Assembly (NCBI GenBank): GCA_028278545.1
Contig: JANQED010000019.1
Location: 62,001 to 126,000 of the forward strand
DNA length: 64,000 nt
Reading direction: 5' to 3'
From: Anaerolineales bacterium
Lineage (GTDB): Bacteria > Chloroflexota > Anaerolineae > Anaerolineales > UBA11858
Positions 26,602-34,839 of this stretch are shown here, in pieces (the stretch's first letter is position 1; the number at the start of each line of letters is the position of its first letter). The translations under genes were made by a program, and so were the position numbers. The notes beneath the pieces were generated by a model, which was given only the letters and a program-made list of their open reading frames with translations, searched no databases and had not been told where the DNA came from.

Positions 26602-28038
26602 ATGACTCAATCAATTCCCAGTGAATTTTTGGAAATCGACCGAAAATCTCGCGCCAGAACGACATGTGACGGTATTTCCATCCGCACGCCGGAGGAGCGC
26701 GTCGGTGACTTCGACGATGTCGTCATCCCGTTAAACGCCGAATGCGCCCAGGTTGCCGCCTCACGCTGCATCCACTGCCCAGACCCAGCAGCCTGCGTGC
26801 TGGCCTGCCCCACACACAATGACATCCCCTCGGCGATGTGGCTCATCGAGCAAGGTGAATTCCTGGAGGCGGCGAAGCTCTACCGCCAGACCAGTTCGCT
26901 GCCGGAGATTTGCAGCCGGGTTTGCCCCCACGAGCAGCTCTGTGAGGGAGCCTGCGTGGTAGGGAAATCTGGGGACTCAATTTTGACCGGGGCATTGGAA
27001 ACCTTTGTGATCGATTACCAGCGGGAAGTAGAAGGTTATCAAATTCCTGTCGGCAGTCCAACAGGGAAGAAAGTAGCCATCATCGGCGCTGGGCCTGCCG
27101 GTGTCAGTTGCGCTGAGCAACTTGTTCAGCAAGGTCACAGTGTGACCATTTTCGAGGCCCTCCCCGCGGGGGGCGGTCTGCTGACCTATGGCATTCCCAA
27201 CTTCAAACTGCCCAAAGAAGTCGTTTTCACCGCCGTTCATGACCTGGAAAAGGCCGGTGTCCAGTTCGAATATGGCGTATTTATTGGGAAAGACAAGACC
27301 ATTGACGATCTCTTCGCTGAAGGCTACCAGGCCGTCTTCATCGGTGTGGGTTCGCAGGTCGATGCCCCCCTAAAGGCTGAAGGCGTCGATCTCCCCGGAG
27401 TCCATCTGGCGACTGAATTCCTGATTCGCACCAACGTTAGCGGAAGCCTCTTGCCTGAGCACATGAAAGAGCCTCTGGATGTCGGGGAAAAGGTGGTGGT
27501 CATTGGAGGTGGAGACACCGCCTCTGACTCCCTGCGCTCCGCGCTGCGCCTGGGAGCCAAAGAGGTCACCTGCCTTTACCGGCGCACCCTCAAAGAGATG
27601 CCCGGTGGAGAGAAGGACCGTGAACTGGCCATCGAAGAGGGCGCGCAATACAAATTCCTCACGCAGCCGATCAAGTTCATCGCTGGTGACGATGGGCGGC
27701 TGGCCGCCGTCGAGTGCCTGGAGATGGAATTAGGGGAACCAGACGAATCTGGCCGACGACGACCGGTCAAGATCGAGGGCTCCAACTTCATCGTCGAAGC
27801 GGATACCGCCGTCCTGGCCCTGGGATATTGGCCCGATGAGACCATCGGCAAAACCACCCCGGGCCTCGAAACCCACGACTGGGGCCTGATCACCACCGAT
27901 GCTGAAACCGGCGCTACCTCCCGGCCTGGTGTCTTTGCTGGCGGCGACGCGGCCACCGGCCCAGATTTGGTCGTCACCGCTATGGTGGCTGGCCGCAAAG
28001 CTGCCTGGGCCATCGACAAATATCTCAACAGCAAATAA
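26602..28038 (+). CDS. GltD-like NAD(P)-dependent FAD/Fe-S oxidoreductase
   Basis: A 478-residue protein related to the small subunit of glutamate synthase and to the NfnSL family. The N-terminal domain has cysteines for 4Fe-4S clusters (CIHCPDPAACVLACP and CSRVCPHEQLCEGACV). An FAD motif (VAIIGAGPAGVSCAEQL, about 153), a second nucleotide motif (VVVIGGGDTASDSLRSA) and GVFAGGDAATGPDLVV complete it. No glutamate synthase large subunit is adjacent, so its partner and reaction are open. GGAGG lies before the ATG. Confidence 0.9.
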   Translation: MTQSIPSEFLEIDRKSRARTTCDGISIRTPEERVGDFDDVVIPLNAECAQVAASRCIHCPDPAACVLACPTHNDIPSAMWLIEQGEFLEAAKLYRQTSSLPEICSRVCPHEQLCEGACVVGKSGDSILTGALETFVIDYQREVEGYQIPVGSPTGKKVAIIGAGPAGVSCAEQLVQQGHSVTIFEALPAGGGLLTYGIPNFKLPKEVVFTAVHDLEKAGVQFEYGVFIGKDKTIDDLFAEGYQAVFIGVGSQVDAPLKAEGVDLPGVHLATEFLIRTNVSGSLLPEHMKEPLDVGEKVVVIGGGDTASDSLRSALRLGAKEVTCLYRRTLKEMPGGEKDRELAIEEGAQYKFLTQPIKFIAGDDGRLAAVECLEMELGEPDESGRRRPVKIEGSNFIVEADTAVLALGYWPDETIGKTTPGLETHDWGLITTDAETGATSRPGVFAGGDAATGPDLVVTAMVAGRKAAWAIDKYLNSK

Positions 28039-28068
28039 ACTCATCCGCTTTCTCTCTGTGAAGCCCTG

Positions 28069-28103
28069 CGAACCGGGTTTTGTCTAGTGCAGAACCCGGT
28101 TCG
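28069..28103 (+). terminator. Hairpin after the GltD-like gene
   Basis: CGAACCGGGTT and its exact complement form an 11-bp stem with a 13-nt loop, 30 nt after the stop codon. There is no U-tract, so it may be a 3' stabiliser or a Rho-assisted terminator. Confidence 0.5.
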
Positions 28104-28131
28104 TCGTAAGCCGAATATCTGACAATCGCGG

Positions 28132-28137
28132 TATAAT
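28132..28137 (+). promoter_or_regulatory. -10 box of gyrA
   Basis: A perfect TATAAT 70 bases before the gyrA start; no convincing -35. Transcription is expected to start near 28144, within the hairpin described next. Confidence 0.5.
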
Positions 28138-28138
28138 T

Positions 28139-28174
28139 AAACGTGTGTCCACCGATGGTGAGCACACGTTTTTT
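28139..28174 (+). terminator. Hairpin with U-tract in front of gyrA
   Basis: ACGTGTG/CACACGT (28141-28147 with 28163-28169), extended by outer A-T pairs and an inner CACC/GGTG helix, is followed by six T. It is a textbook intrinsic terminator. It sits at the predicted 5' end of the gyrA mRNA, so it is either the end of the upstream unit or an attenuator. Confidence 0.6.
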
Positions 28175-28206
28175 GCGTAAGAAACAAGTACAAGGAAGAT
28201 CGATTT

Positions 28207-30687
28207 ATGGATTTTGGCACAGTTCTTTCCGTAGATATCGACGACCAAATGCGCTCCGCATATCTCGATTACGCCATGAGCGTGATCGTCGCGCGCGCTC
28301 TCCCAGATATACGGGATGGCCTCAAGCCCGTGCATCGACGTATTTTGTACGCCATGCACGATATGGGCATTCGCGCCACAGGTTCATACAAAAAATCCGC
28401 TCGAATCGTCGGCGAAGTGCTGGGTAAATATCACCCTCACGGCGATGCGGCAGTCTACGACAGCATGGCGCGCATGGCGCAGGATTTCTCCATGCGCTAC
28501 CCCATGGTGGACGGCCAGGGCAACTTTGGTTCCATCGATGGCGACTCTCCTGCCGCGATGCGCTACACCGAGGCCCGCATGGACCACCTGGCAGAGGAGA
28601 TGCTCACGGATATCGACAAAGATACCGTGGTCTTCGAAGATAATTTCGACGGCTCTCTGCAGGAACCATCCGTGCTGCCTGCACGATTGCCCAATATGCT
28701 GCTCAACGGCGCTTCGGGGATCGCGGTGGGCATGGCTACGAACATCCCGCCCCACAATATGCATGAACTGGTGGCGGCGCTCACTTATCTCATCGATCGC
28801 TACGACAAAATCGATGACGTCACCGTCGAGGACCTGCTCCAGTTCATTCCTGGGCCTGATTTCCCGACGGGCGGGATCATCGTCGGGGATGAGGGTATCC
28901 GCCAGGCCTACAGCACCGGCCGCGGGCGCATTGTGCTGCGCGGTAAAGCCTTCATCGAAGAGGGGGAGCGAGGCCGCCACTACATCGTGATCACCGAAAT
29001 CCCCTACCAACTCAACAAGACAACCCTGATCGAGCGCATTGCCACGCTGGCCCGAGAGGGGAAGCTTGATGAAGTCTCCGACCTGAGAGATGAATCCGAT
29101 CGCACGGGAATGCGTATCATTATTGAACTCAAACGGTCCGCTCATCCCCGCAAGGTCCTCAACCATCTCTACAAATATACACCTCTGCAATCGACTTTCG
29201 GAGCACAGATGCTGGCCCTGGTCAACGGGGAGCCGCGTTTGCTCTCGCTTAAACGGGCATTACACCATTATGTCGATCACCGGCTGGATGTGATCACCCG
29301 CAGGAGCCAGTTTGAGCTAACCAAAGCCAAGGATCGGGCTCATATTCTTGAAGGTTTGCTCATCGCATTGGCGAACCTAGATGAAGTTGTCCAAACCATA
29401 CGCCAATCCCCCGATGTAGACGTCGCCAAAGAACGCCTGATGAGCCGCTTTGAGCTCACCGACCGACAGGCACAAGCTATCCTCGATATGCAGCTTCGCC
29501 GCCTGGTGGCCCTCGAACAACAAAAGATCGAAGATGAGCACAAAGCCCTCCTGGAACGCATCGAATACATCGAAGACCTGCTCGCCCATCCCAAGAAGAT
29601 GCTCAACCTGATCAGAGATGATTTAGGGGAACTGGCTGAGAAATACAGCGACGAACGCCGCACGGAGATCGTCCCCGAAGCCAGCGGCGACCTCAGCGAT
29701 GAGGACCTCTACGCCGATGAAGCCTTGCTCGTCACGATCACCGAGCGGGGATATGTCAAACGCGTCGATGCCAAAACCTACCGTTCGCAACGCCGCGGCG
29801 GGCGCGGCGTCATCGGGCATACCACCCGTGACGAAGATGAAGTGCTGATGATGTTCCCGGCGCGCACTTTCGACACGATCCTGTTTTTCTCCGATCGCGG
29901 CAAGGTGTATTCTACAAAGGCCTATCAGATCCCTGATGCCGGACGAACCGCCAAAGGAATCTCAATTGTCAACGTGCTTGCCATCGGGCCATCCGAAACC
30001 ATCACCGCCGCGGTCACAGTCCCCGACTTCGAAGCCGCCGAATACTGCACGATGATGACCCACAAGGGCAAGATCAAACGCGTAGCCCTCTCTGAGTTCG
30101 CTGCAGTGCGCCCCTCCGGTCTGATTGCCATGGGGTTGGCCAATGATGATGAACTAGGTTGGGTGCGTACGACCAGCGGAGAGGAAGAGGTGATCATCGT
30201 CACTGAACGCGGCCAGGCATTGAGGTTCCACGAAACAGAAGTCCGTTCCATGGGGCGTCCTGCGAAAGGGGTCTATGGCATTCGGCTGCGAGCAGAAGAC
30301 CGCGTGGTCGGTATGGAAGTAGTGGAACCCGGCGCGGACCTCTTGATCGTCACTACGAATGGATTTGGAAAGCGCACTTCTCTCGAAGAGTATCCTGTCA
30401 AAGGGCGTGCTACCATGGGTGTTCTGACCATCGACAGAAACGCCCTCTCCAAGGTTGGCTTGATCACCTCCGCTCGGGTCGTCCAACCCAAAGACGATTT
30501 GATCACCCTGATCTCGGCCAATGGCATTGTCCTGCGAACCAATGCGGATGCTATCTCCCAGTACAGCCGGGCCACGCGCGGCGTACAGGTCATGAATTTG
30601 GAAGAAGATGACACTGTGGTCTCTATAGCCCGTTTCGCCGCGGCGGATTTGCGTAAAGCAGGGGCTATAGAATCAGATAACGCCTGA
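28207..30687 (+). CDS. gyrA: DNA gyrase subunit A
   Basis: An 826-residue type IIA topoisomerase subunit. The catalytic tyrosine is Tyr120 in [10 protein letters not shown]. The C-terminal beta-pinwheel carries the GyrA box QRRGGRG, which separates gyrase from topoisomerase IV. The quinolone region reads [10 protein letters not shown], with Ala81 where E. coli has Ser83 and Asp85 retained. AAGGAAGA precedes the ATG. gyrB is not in the window. Confidence 0.97.
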   Translation: MDFGTVLSVDIDDQMRSAYLDYAMSVIVARALPDIRDGLKPVHRRILYAMHDMGIRATGSYKKSARIVGEVLGKYHPHGDAAVYDSMARMAQDFSMRYPMVDGQGNFGSIDGDSPAAMRYTEARMDHLAEEMLTDIDKDTVVFEDNFDGSLQEPSVLPARLPNMLLNGASGIAVGMATNIPPHNMHELVAALTYLIDRYDKIDDVTVEDLLQFIPGPDFPTGGIIVGDEGIRQAYSTGRGRIVLRGKAFIEEGERGRHYIVITEIPYQLNKTTLIERIATLAREGKLDEVSDLRDESDRTGMRIIIELKRSAHPRKVLNHLYKYTPLQSTFGAQMLALVNGEPRLLSLKRALHHYVDHRLDVITRRSQFELTKAKDRAHILEGLLIALANLDEVVQTIRQSPDVDVAKERLMSRFELTDRQAQAILDMQLRRLVALEQQKIEDEHKALLERIEYIEDLLAHPKKMLNLIRDDLGELAEKYSDERRTEIVPEASGDLSDEDLYADEALLVTITERGYVKRVDAKTYRSQRRGGRGVIGHTTRDEDEVLMMFPARTFDTILFFSDRGKVYSTKAYQIPDAGRTAKGISIVNVLAIGPSETITAAVTVPDFEAAEYCTMMTHKGKIKRVALSEFAAVRPSGLIAMGLANDDELGWVRTTSGEEEVIIVTERGQALRFHETEVRSMGRPAKGVYGIRLRAEDRVVGMEVVEPGADLLIVTTNGFGKRTSLEEYPVKGRATMGVLTIDRNALSKVGLITSARVVQPKDDLITLISANGIVLRTNADAISQYSRATRGVQVMNLEEDDTVVSIARFAAADLRKAGAIESDNA

Positions 30688-30719
30688 TACACGACCCCAA
30701 CCAGGCTTCCAAAAAGAAA

Positions 30720-30749
30720 AGCCGATCACTCTAAATCCAGCGATCGGCT
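30720..30749. terminator. Terminator between gyrA and a small gene
   Basis: AGCCGATC/GATCGGCT is an 8-bp perfect stem with a 14-nt loop. Read on the minus strand it is followed by TTTTCTTTTT, so it best terminates the small minus-strand gene; it may also serve gyrA. Confidence 0.7.
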
Positions 30750-30771
30750 ATTTATGAACCAAAATCAATTT

Positions 30772-30990
30772 TTAGAAAAAGGGGAAGGCGATCTTCTCGG
30801 TGACCAGCAGGCAAAAAGTGCTCAATATGCAAACCATCATCATGACCATAACGGCGATAATGAAGCGCTGCACCGGCGTCATCCCCAGAAACAGTGTTTG
30901 GGCAGGGGAATCGTAGTCTAGGTCAAAGAAATCGTCCTCGTCTTCCAGAAATGCCGCATCGTCTGCTTGTTCACGTAGATCATCGAGCAT
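30772..30990 (-). CDS. Small acidic tail-anchored membrane protein
   Basis: A 72-residue protein: a strongly acidic N-terminal half (residues 3-28 hold a dozen Asp/Glu) and one membrane helix (about 42-65) rich in Met and Val. GGAGG five bases before the ATG and a terminator after the stop make it a credible gene. No family recognised. Confidence 0.7.
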   Translation of the reverse strand: MLDDLREQADDAAFLEDEDDFFDLDYDSPAQTLFLGMTPVQRFIIAVMVMMMVCILSTFCLLVTEKIAFPFF

Positions 30991-31030
30991 GGCAGCCTCC
31001 CATGTCTAGTTCGAGTATCGATAGTTTAGC

Positions 31031-31858
31031 CTATTTTAGCGAACTGTCAACCGGGCGCAGATGGATCTCGCCAACCCGGAGAGATTTCAATTCCCCGGTG
31101 CGCAGCCGCACCCGCAGGGAACCATCTCCGTTCAGGTTGATGATCTGGCCCTCCAGCGGCGGCTTCTCGCCGCCATCAGCTTCCGAGGTGATCACCTGAA
31201 CCCAATCTCCAAGAAAGGCTAATTTTTCACGCCAGGCCTGGATGAAATTAGGCTCCGAGAGGCGAGGCAGCCAACTGAGTAATTCCGCCAGAACGATTTG
31301 CAATAACACCAGACGATCCACCGGCGCACCCAAGGCAGATTCGACGCTGGTGGCCGGGAAAGGTCGCTCGTGGTGGCCAGCCCAATCATCAGGGGGGACC
31401 GAACCGGGAGCAACATTGATGCCGATTCCCAAGATCACCGCAGACAGTTGATCTCCTATCCAGGAAGCCTCCGCCAAAACTCCGGCAACTTTTCGCCCTC
31501 CAATCAGAACGTCATTCGGCCATTTGATCTCGGCTGGGAGGCGATAAGATTGCCGGAGCGCCCTGCTGACCCCCATCGCTCCCAGGCCGGTGATGCGCAT
31601 AATCTGTCCGCTCTCTTCAGGAACTTCAGGGCGCAGAATCAGGCTCATCGCCAGCGCCGATCCGGGCGGAGTGAACCAGTGGCGCGCACCACGCCCACGC
31701 CCGGCGGTCTGCTCGTCGGCGATAACCAGCGAACATTCGGGGGCGCCGTCTCGCGCCCAGGTGGCAGCATAATCGTTGGTTGAGCCAATCGATTCGAAAT
31801 AACGAATCTCCCCTAATGCCAGGTCAGCCAAACGAGACTCCAGGGATTGTTGGTCCAC
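31031..31858 (-). CDS. birA: Biotin--[acetyl-CoA-carboxylase] ligase
   Basis: A 275-residue class I biotin protein ligase that activates biotin as biotinyl-AMP and attaches it to carboxylase carrier domains. The biotin/AMP loop GRGRGARHW (about 55), KWPNDVLIGGRKVAGVL and GIGINVA are diagnostic. The N-terminal DNA-binding domain of E. coli BirA is missing, so it should not act as a repressor. The likely start is GTG, with no Shine-Dalgarno and a TAGAAT 7 nt upstream, which suggests leaderless translation. Confidence 0.92.
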   Translation of the reverse strand: MDQQSLESRLADLALGEIRYFESIGSTNDYAATWARDGAPECSLVIADEQTAGRGRGARHWFTPPGSALAMSLILRPEVPEESGQIMRITGLGAMGVSRALRQSYRLPAEIKWPNDVLIGGRKVAGVLAEASWIGDQLSAVILGIGINVAPGSVPPDDWAGHHERPFPATSVESALGAPVDRLVLLQIVLAELLSWLPRLSEPNFIQAWREKLAFLGDWVQVITSEADGGEKPPLEGQIINLNGDGSLRVRLRTGELKSLRVGEIHLRPVDSSLK

Positions 31859-31865
31859 GCAGGAG

Positions 31866-31871
31866 ATTCTA
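31866..31871 (-). promoter_or_regulatory. -10 box directly before the birA GTG
   Basis: TAGAAT on the minus strand ends 7 nt before the GTG start. The mRNA would begin at or next to the start codon. Confidence 0.4.
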
Positions 31872-31875
31872 CCTC

Positions 31876-31940
31876 AAAAAAGCCCCCGGAAGTCTCGCTA
31901 CTCACCCTGCTCAAAGGAAGGCGCAAAGACTTACAGGGGC
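31876..31940 (-). terminator. Terminator of the cysteine/sulfur-carrier operon
   Basis: On the minus strand GCCCC and AAGTCT pair with AGACTT and GGGGC (31936-31940, 31927-31932, 31890-31895, 31882-31886), separated by a 3x3 internal loop and a long apical loop. They are followed by TTTTTT. It lies just after the ThiF-rhodanese stop and in front of birA. Confidence 0.7.
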
Positions 31941-31959
31941 AAAAAAAGGTCAATCGAGT

Positions 31960-33114
31960 TTAGTAAATCGGCAAACTAGGATCGACTTCCTCAGCCCAGG
32001 CGTTGATGCCGCCTTTCAGATTTTTGACCTTGCGGAAACCAGCACTGACCAAAACCTCCAGGGCGCGCGTCGAACGGCCGCCCATCTTGCAGAAAAGCAC
32101 GATCTCCTCCGCGCTATCGAGTTCATGCATGCGGGAAGCCAACTGCCCCAGCGGGATCACGTCGGCACCTTCCAGGGCGGAAATAGCCAACTCGTGGGGT
32201 TCGCGCACATCGATCAGCCGCAAGCCGTTCCCCTCGGCGAGACGTTCTTGCAACTCGCCGGCAGTGATATCCCAGCCCTCACCGGCAGAACCTTCATCCT
32301 GATCATGGGCAGGCATACCGCAAAACTCTTCATAATCAATCAGCTCGGTGACCTCAGGATGGTCGCTGCACACCAGACAGTTGGGGTTCTTGCGCAACTT
32401 GACGAAGTCGAAGGTCATATCCAGGGCGTTGTAGAGCAACAGCTTGCCGATCAGGGTCTCGCCAATCCCTAAGATCTGCTTGATAGCTTCCGTAGCCTGG
32501 ATGGTGCCGATGGTTCCGGGGAGGATTCCCAACACGCCGCCCTCGGCGCAAGAAGGCACTAACCCTGGTGGAGGCGGTTCGGGGAACAAACAGCGATAGC
32601 AAGGCCCTTTTTCGGCGTAAAAAACGCTGGCCTGGCCGTCGAAGCGAAAGATCGAGCCGTAGACATTGGGCTTGCCGGTCAGCACACACAAGTCATTCAC
32701 CAGATAGCGTGTGGGAAAGTTGTCCGTGCCGTCGATGATCAGATCATACGGCTCGGCGATGCCCATGGCGTTCTCGGAGGTGAAGATCTCGTTGTAGATA
32801 TCGACCTGGATATCTGGGTTGATATCTAACATGCGCTCGCGGGCGGACTCCACCTTGAGTGCCCCCAGCTTGGATTCTCCATGGATGACCTGGCGCTGCA
32901 GGTTGGAGAAATCGACCACATCATAGTCGACCAGGCCAATGCGGCCGATACCAGCCGCGGCCAGATATAACGCCACCGGTGAACCCAAGCCCCCCGTGCC
33001 AATGACCAGCACAGAGGCGGCTTTGAGCTTCTGCTGCCCCTCCAAACCGACTTCCGGGATCAGCAAATGGCGCGAATAACGGTGAATCTCGTCGTGAGAC
33101 AAATCAGGTAACAT
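31960..33114 (-). CDS. ThiF/MoeB-like sulfur-carrier adenylyltransferase with rhodanese domain
   Basis: A 384-residue MoeZ/MoeBR-type protein. The ThiF domain (1-260) binds ATP through GTGGLGS (about 39-45), has the FSNLQRQ loop and holds zinc through CYRC and CLVC. It adenylates the C-terminal glycine of a ubiquitin-like carrier. A C-terminal rhodanese domain (about 285-384) with active-site Cys342 in FCKMGGRS then supplies persulfide sulfur to make the thiocarboxylate. It follows the carrier gene by 36 nt and is last in the operon. Mycobacterial MoeZ is the closest functional model. Confidence 0.92.
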   Translation of the reverse strand: MLPDLSHDEIHRYSRHLLIPEVGLEGQQKLKAASVLVIGTGGLGSPVALYLAAAGIGRIGLVDYDVVDFSNLQRQVIHGESKLGALKVESARERMLDINPDIQVDIYNEIFTSENAMGIAEPYDLIIDGTDNFPTRYLVNDLCVLTGKPNVYGSIFRFDGQASVFYAEKGPCYRCLFPEPPPPGLVPSCAEGGVLGILPGTIGTIQATEAIKQILGIGETLIGKLLLYNALDMTFDFVKLRKNPNCLVCSDHPEVTELIDYEEFCGMPAHDQDEGSAGEGWDITAGELQERLAEGNGLRLIDVREPHELAISALEGADVIPLGQLASRMHELDSAEEIVLFCKMGGRSTRALEVLVSAGFRKVKNLKGGINAWAEEVDPSLPIY

Positions 33115-33150
33115 AGTTTCCTCGTGACATGGGAAACGTAGAGCGATCGC

Positions 33151-33426
33151 TCACCGCCCCCCAGCTATGGAGGGGATAATACGCAGCTTATCATCTTCGT
33201 TCAGCGGGGTATCGACGCCTTGCAGGTGGCGTACGTCCTCTTCGCCAAGGAAGAGGTTGACAAAGGCGCGTAACTCACCTGCATCAGAGAAAAGATGCTT
33301 TTTCAGTTCAGGGTATTGGGCTGTCAGGTCACCCAAAGCCTCGCCTACGGTTTGACCTTGAACGGATATTTCCGTTTGGCCCTCAGCATAAGGGCGCAAT
33401 GGGGTAGGGATTCGTAATGTTGGCAT
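33151..33426 (-). CDS. CysO/MoaD/ThiS-like sulfur carrier ending GG-Arg
   Basis: A 91-residue beta-grasp sulfur carrier (PTLRIPTPLRPYAEG..., LFLGEEDVRHLQG, IIPSIAGG). The diglycine that would carry the thiocarboxylate is at 89-90 but is followed by one more residue, Arg91, so the tail must be trimmed before activation. The neighbouring JAMM metalloprotease is the obvious candidate, as in the QbsE/QbsD system. The cysteine synthase and ThiF-rhodanese genes nearby point to the CysO role (cysteine synthesis) over molybdopterin or thiamine. Confidence 0.88.
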   Translation of the reverse strand: MPTLRIPTPLRPYAEGQTEISVQGQTVGEALGDLTAQYPELKKHLFSDAGELRAFVNLFLGEEDVRHLQGVDTPLNEDDKLRIIPSIAGGR

Positions 33427-33441
33427 GTTTTTCCTTGTTTT

Positions 33442-33855
33442 TCAGTTTGCATACGTTTCAATCTGCTTCAACAGTTTACCAGCAAGCGCAACGCCATGAT
33501 TGATGTGGCGCGGCTGACCATTTTCGTCGATGATGAAGGTGGTCGGCACGCTCAACACGCCCCAATAATCCGCCAAATCCGTGTGGGTGCTGGCATCCAC
33601 TTCGATGATCTGGACAGCGCGCCCAAGATTGTGCTGAACTTCCTGAATGGCAGGGCGTTGGATGGTCTTGCACGGCGCACAAGTTGGGGTGGTGAAATAC
33701 AAAATCGCGGGAACTCCGACGCGGAAGTTTTCCAAACCGAGGTACTTCTCTGTGGAACGCGCCAAAAGGAAGCGATTTGCCAAGCCATAAGCTCCAACGC
33801 CTACACCTGTGATCGCCAGGGCCAACAAAGTCCTCGTCAGGATTTCGGTAGACAT
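33442..33855 (-). CDS. Membrane-anchored thioredoxin-like protein
   Basis: A 137-residue thioredoxin-fold protein with an N-terminal membrane helix (about 8-28) and the active site TPTCAPCK (Cys59, Cys62). The cis-proline strand reads LSVPTTFIID. It lies between the DUF4395 membrane protein and the sulfur carrier in the operon. Likely roles are reduction of the rhodanese persulfide or thiocarboxylate steps, or envelope thiol homeostasis; the sequence does not decide. Confidence 0.88.
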   Translation of the reverse strand: MSTEILTRTLLALAITGVGVGAYGLANRFLLARSTEKYLGLENFRVGVPAILYFTTPTCAPCKTIQRPAIQEVQHNLGRAVQIIEVDASTHTDLADYWGVLSVPTTFIIDENGQPRHINHGVALAGKLLKQIETYAN

Positions 33856-33862
33856 AGTGATC

Positions 33863-34342
33863 CTAAGCCCTGGGGCGCATCCCAGGGAAGGTGCCTGCGG
33901 GAGGAGACTTTGAAAATCCAGGCAGATTCAAGCGGTTGAGCCAGTAATAAACCGCACAACCGACGCAGAAGCCAGCAAACAGGTTGAGGGCTGCCAGAGC
34001 CACCACCAACCACACCAATCCCCATCCTAAAATTGACAGCCCGGTGTAAAGCGCAGCGCTGCCAGCCCACATGACCACCGCGCCAAACCCCTGGGCGAAA
34101 CGATGGGGTTCGGGATTATCCATCAGCACGTCCGGCCGCGGCCAACCCGTGGGCTTCAAAGCCCGATAGATGAATCCAAATCCGGGCGTTTTCCGAAAAG
34201 TACCAATCGTCATCACCGTGGCCACGATCAACGCCAGCCAGGGGATATCCAATATAAAGGCGATCACATTCAGCGTGATGATCAGGGCCTGATTGGTTTT
34301 CAGAGCCGTGTGATCGACATTTTCCAGTCCGTTCGCATTCAT
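33863..34342 (-). CDS. DUF4395-family membrane protein
   Basis: A 159-residue integral membrane protein that starts MNANGLENVDHTALKTNQALI and has about four helices; it ends in a short polar tail. A GTG 16 codons upstream overlaps the JAMM gene, but the ATG at 34342 behind AGGTAG matches the family start better. DUF4395 genes often sit beside thioredoxins, as here. One paired CVGC (about residue 128) could be redox-active. Function unknown. Confidence 0.8.
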   Translation of the reverse strand: MNANGLENVDHTALKTNQALIITLNVIAFILDIPWLALIVATVMTIGTFRKTPGFGFIYRALKPTGWPRPDVLMDNPEPHRFAQGFGAVVMWAGSAALYTGLSILGWGLVWLVVALAALNLFAGFCVGCAVYYWLNRLNLPGFSKSPPAGTFPGMRPRA

Positions 34343-34362
34343 AATTCTACCTGCAAATAACA

Positions 34363-34391
34363 AGTGAACAGTATACAGTTTATTGTTCACT
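34363..34391. repeat. Inverted repeat between JAMM and DUF4395 genes
   Basis: AGTGAACA (34363-34370) and TGTTCACT (34384-34391) are perfect complements around a 13-nt loop, overlapping the JAMM gene's last codons. It may be an intercistronic processing hairpin. Confidence 0.45.
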
Positions 34392-34814
34392 GTTCATTTG
34401 TATGATTTCTTCGTCAAAACTTTTGCGGTCGTCGGCCAAACGCCACGAACGCGAATCGACCGCTTTACCGGAATCCACGCTGGTAATCAGATAAGAAAAC
34501 CAGGGCATCGCCCACTCACGGTCGAACTCGGAGGGCTGGTTCGGGTGGTCAGGATGGGAGTGGAAGACGCCGATCACCTCCAAACCCAGCCGCTCGGCTT
34601 CCTCCTCAGCGCGCAGCATATCCTGGGGAGTCAGCAGGTAGCGATTGCGACGGGCGGAATCCTCGCGGGCGTTGGTCAGTGTCAAAATCTCAGTCACCAG
34701 CCGTGAGGTCGCCTCGGCGCGTCCCAGCAAAAGACCGGCCCCCTCCTCAGGATAAGATTTCTCACCATTTTGGTGAATACGCTCCAAAAGACCGGCGGAT
34801 ATCTCCAAGATCAT
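34380..34814 (-). CDS. JAMM/MPN+ metalloprotease (Mec+-like)
   Basis: A 144-residue JAMM (Mov34/MPN) zinc isopeptidase. The zinc/catalytic set is visible: Glu24 in YPEEGAG, His85 and His87 in FHSHPDHPNQPS and Asp98. In Mycobacterium tuberculosis Mec+ cleaves cysteine from the CysO-cysteine adduct; in pseudomonads QbsD trims a carrier tail. The gene sits 25 nt after the cysteine synthase. GGAG five bases before the ATG at 34814 makes that start better than the GTG two codons earlier. Confidence 0.93.
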   Translation of the reverse strand: MILEISAGLLERIHQNGEKSYPEEGAGLLLGRAEATSRLVTEILTLTNAREDSARRNRYLLTPQDMLRAEEEAERLGLEVIGVFHSHPDHPNQPSEFDREWAMPWFSYLITSVDSGKAVDSRSWRLADDRKSFDEEIIQMNSEQ

Positions 34815-34839
34815 GCTCACTCCATCGAGACTCTGGAGG

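Noticed and set aside
31780..32472. A 230-codon plus-strand open frame
   Set aside because: Antisense to birA and the ThiF-rhodanese gene, both with intact catalytic motifs.
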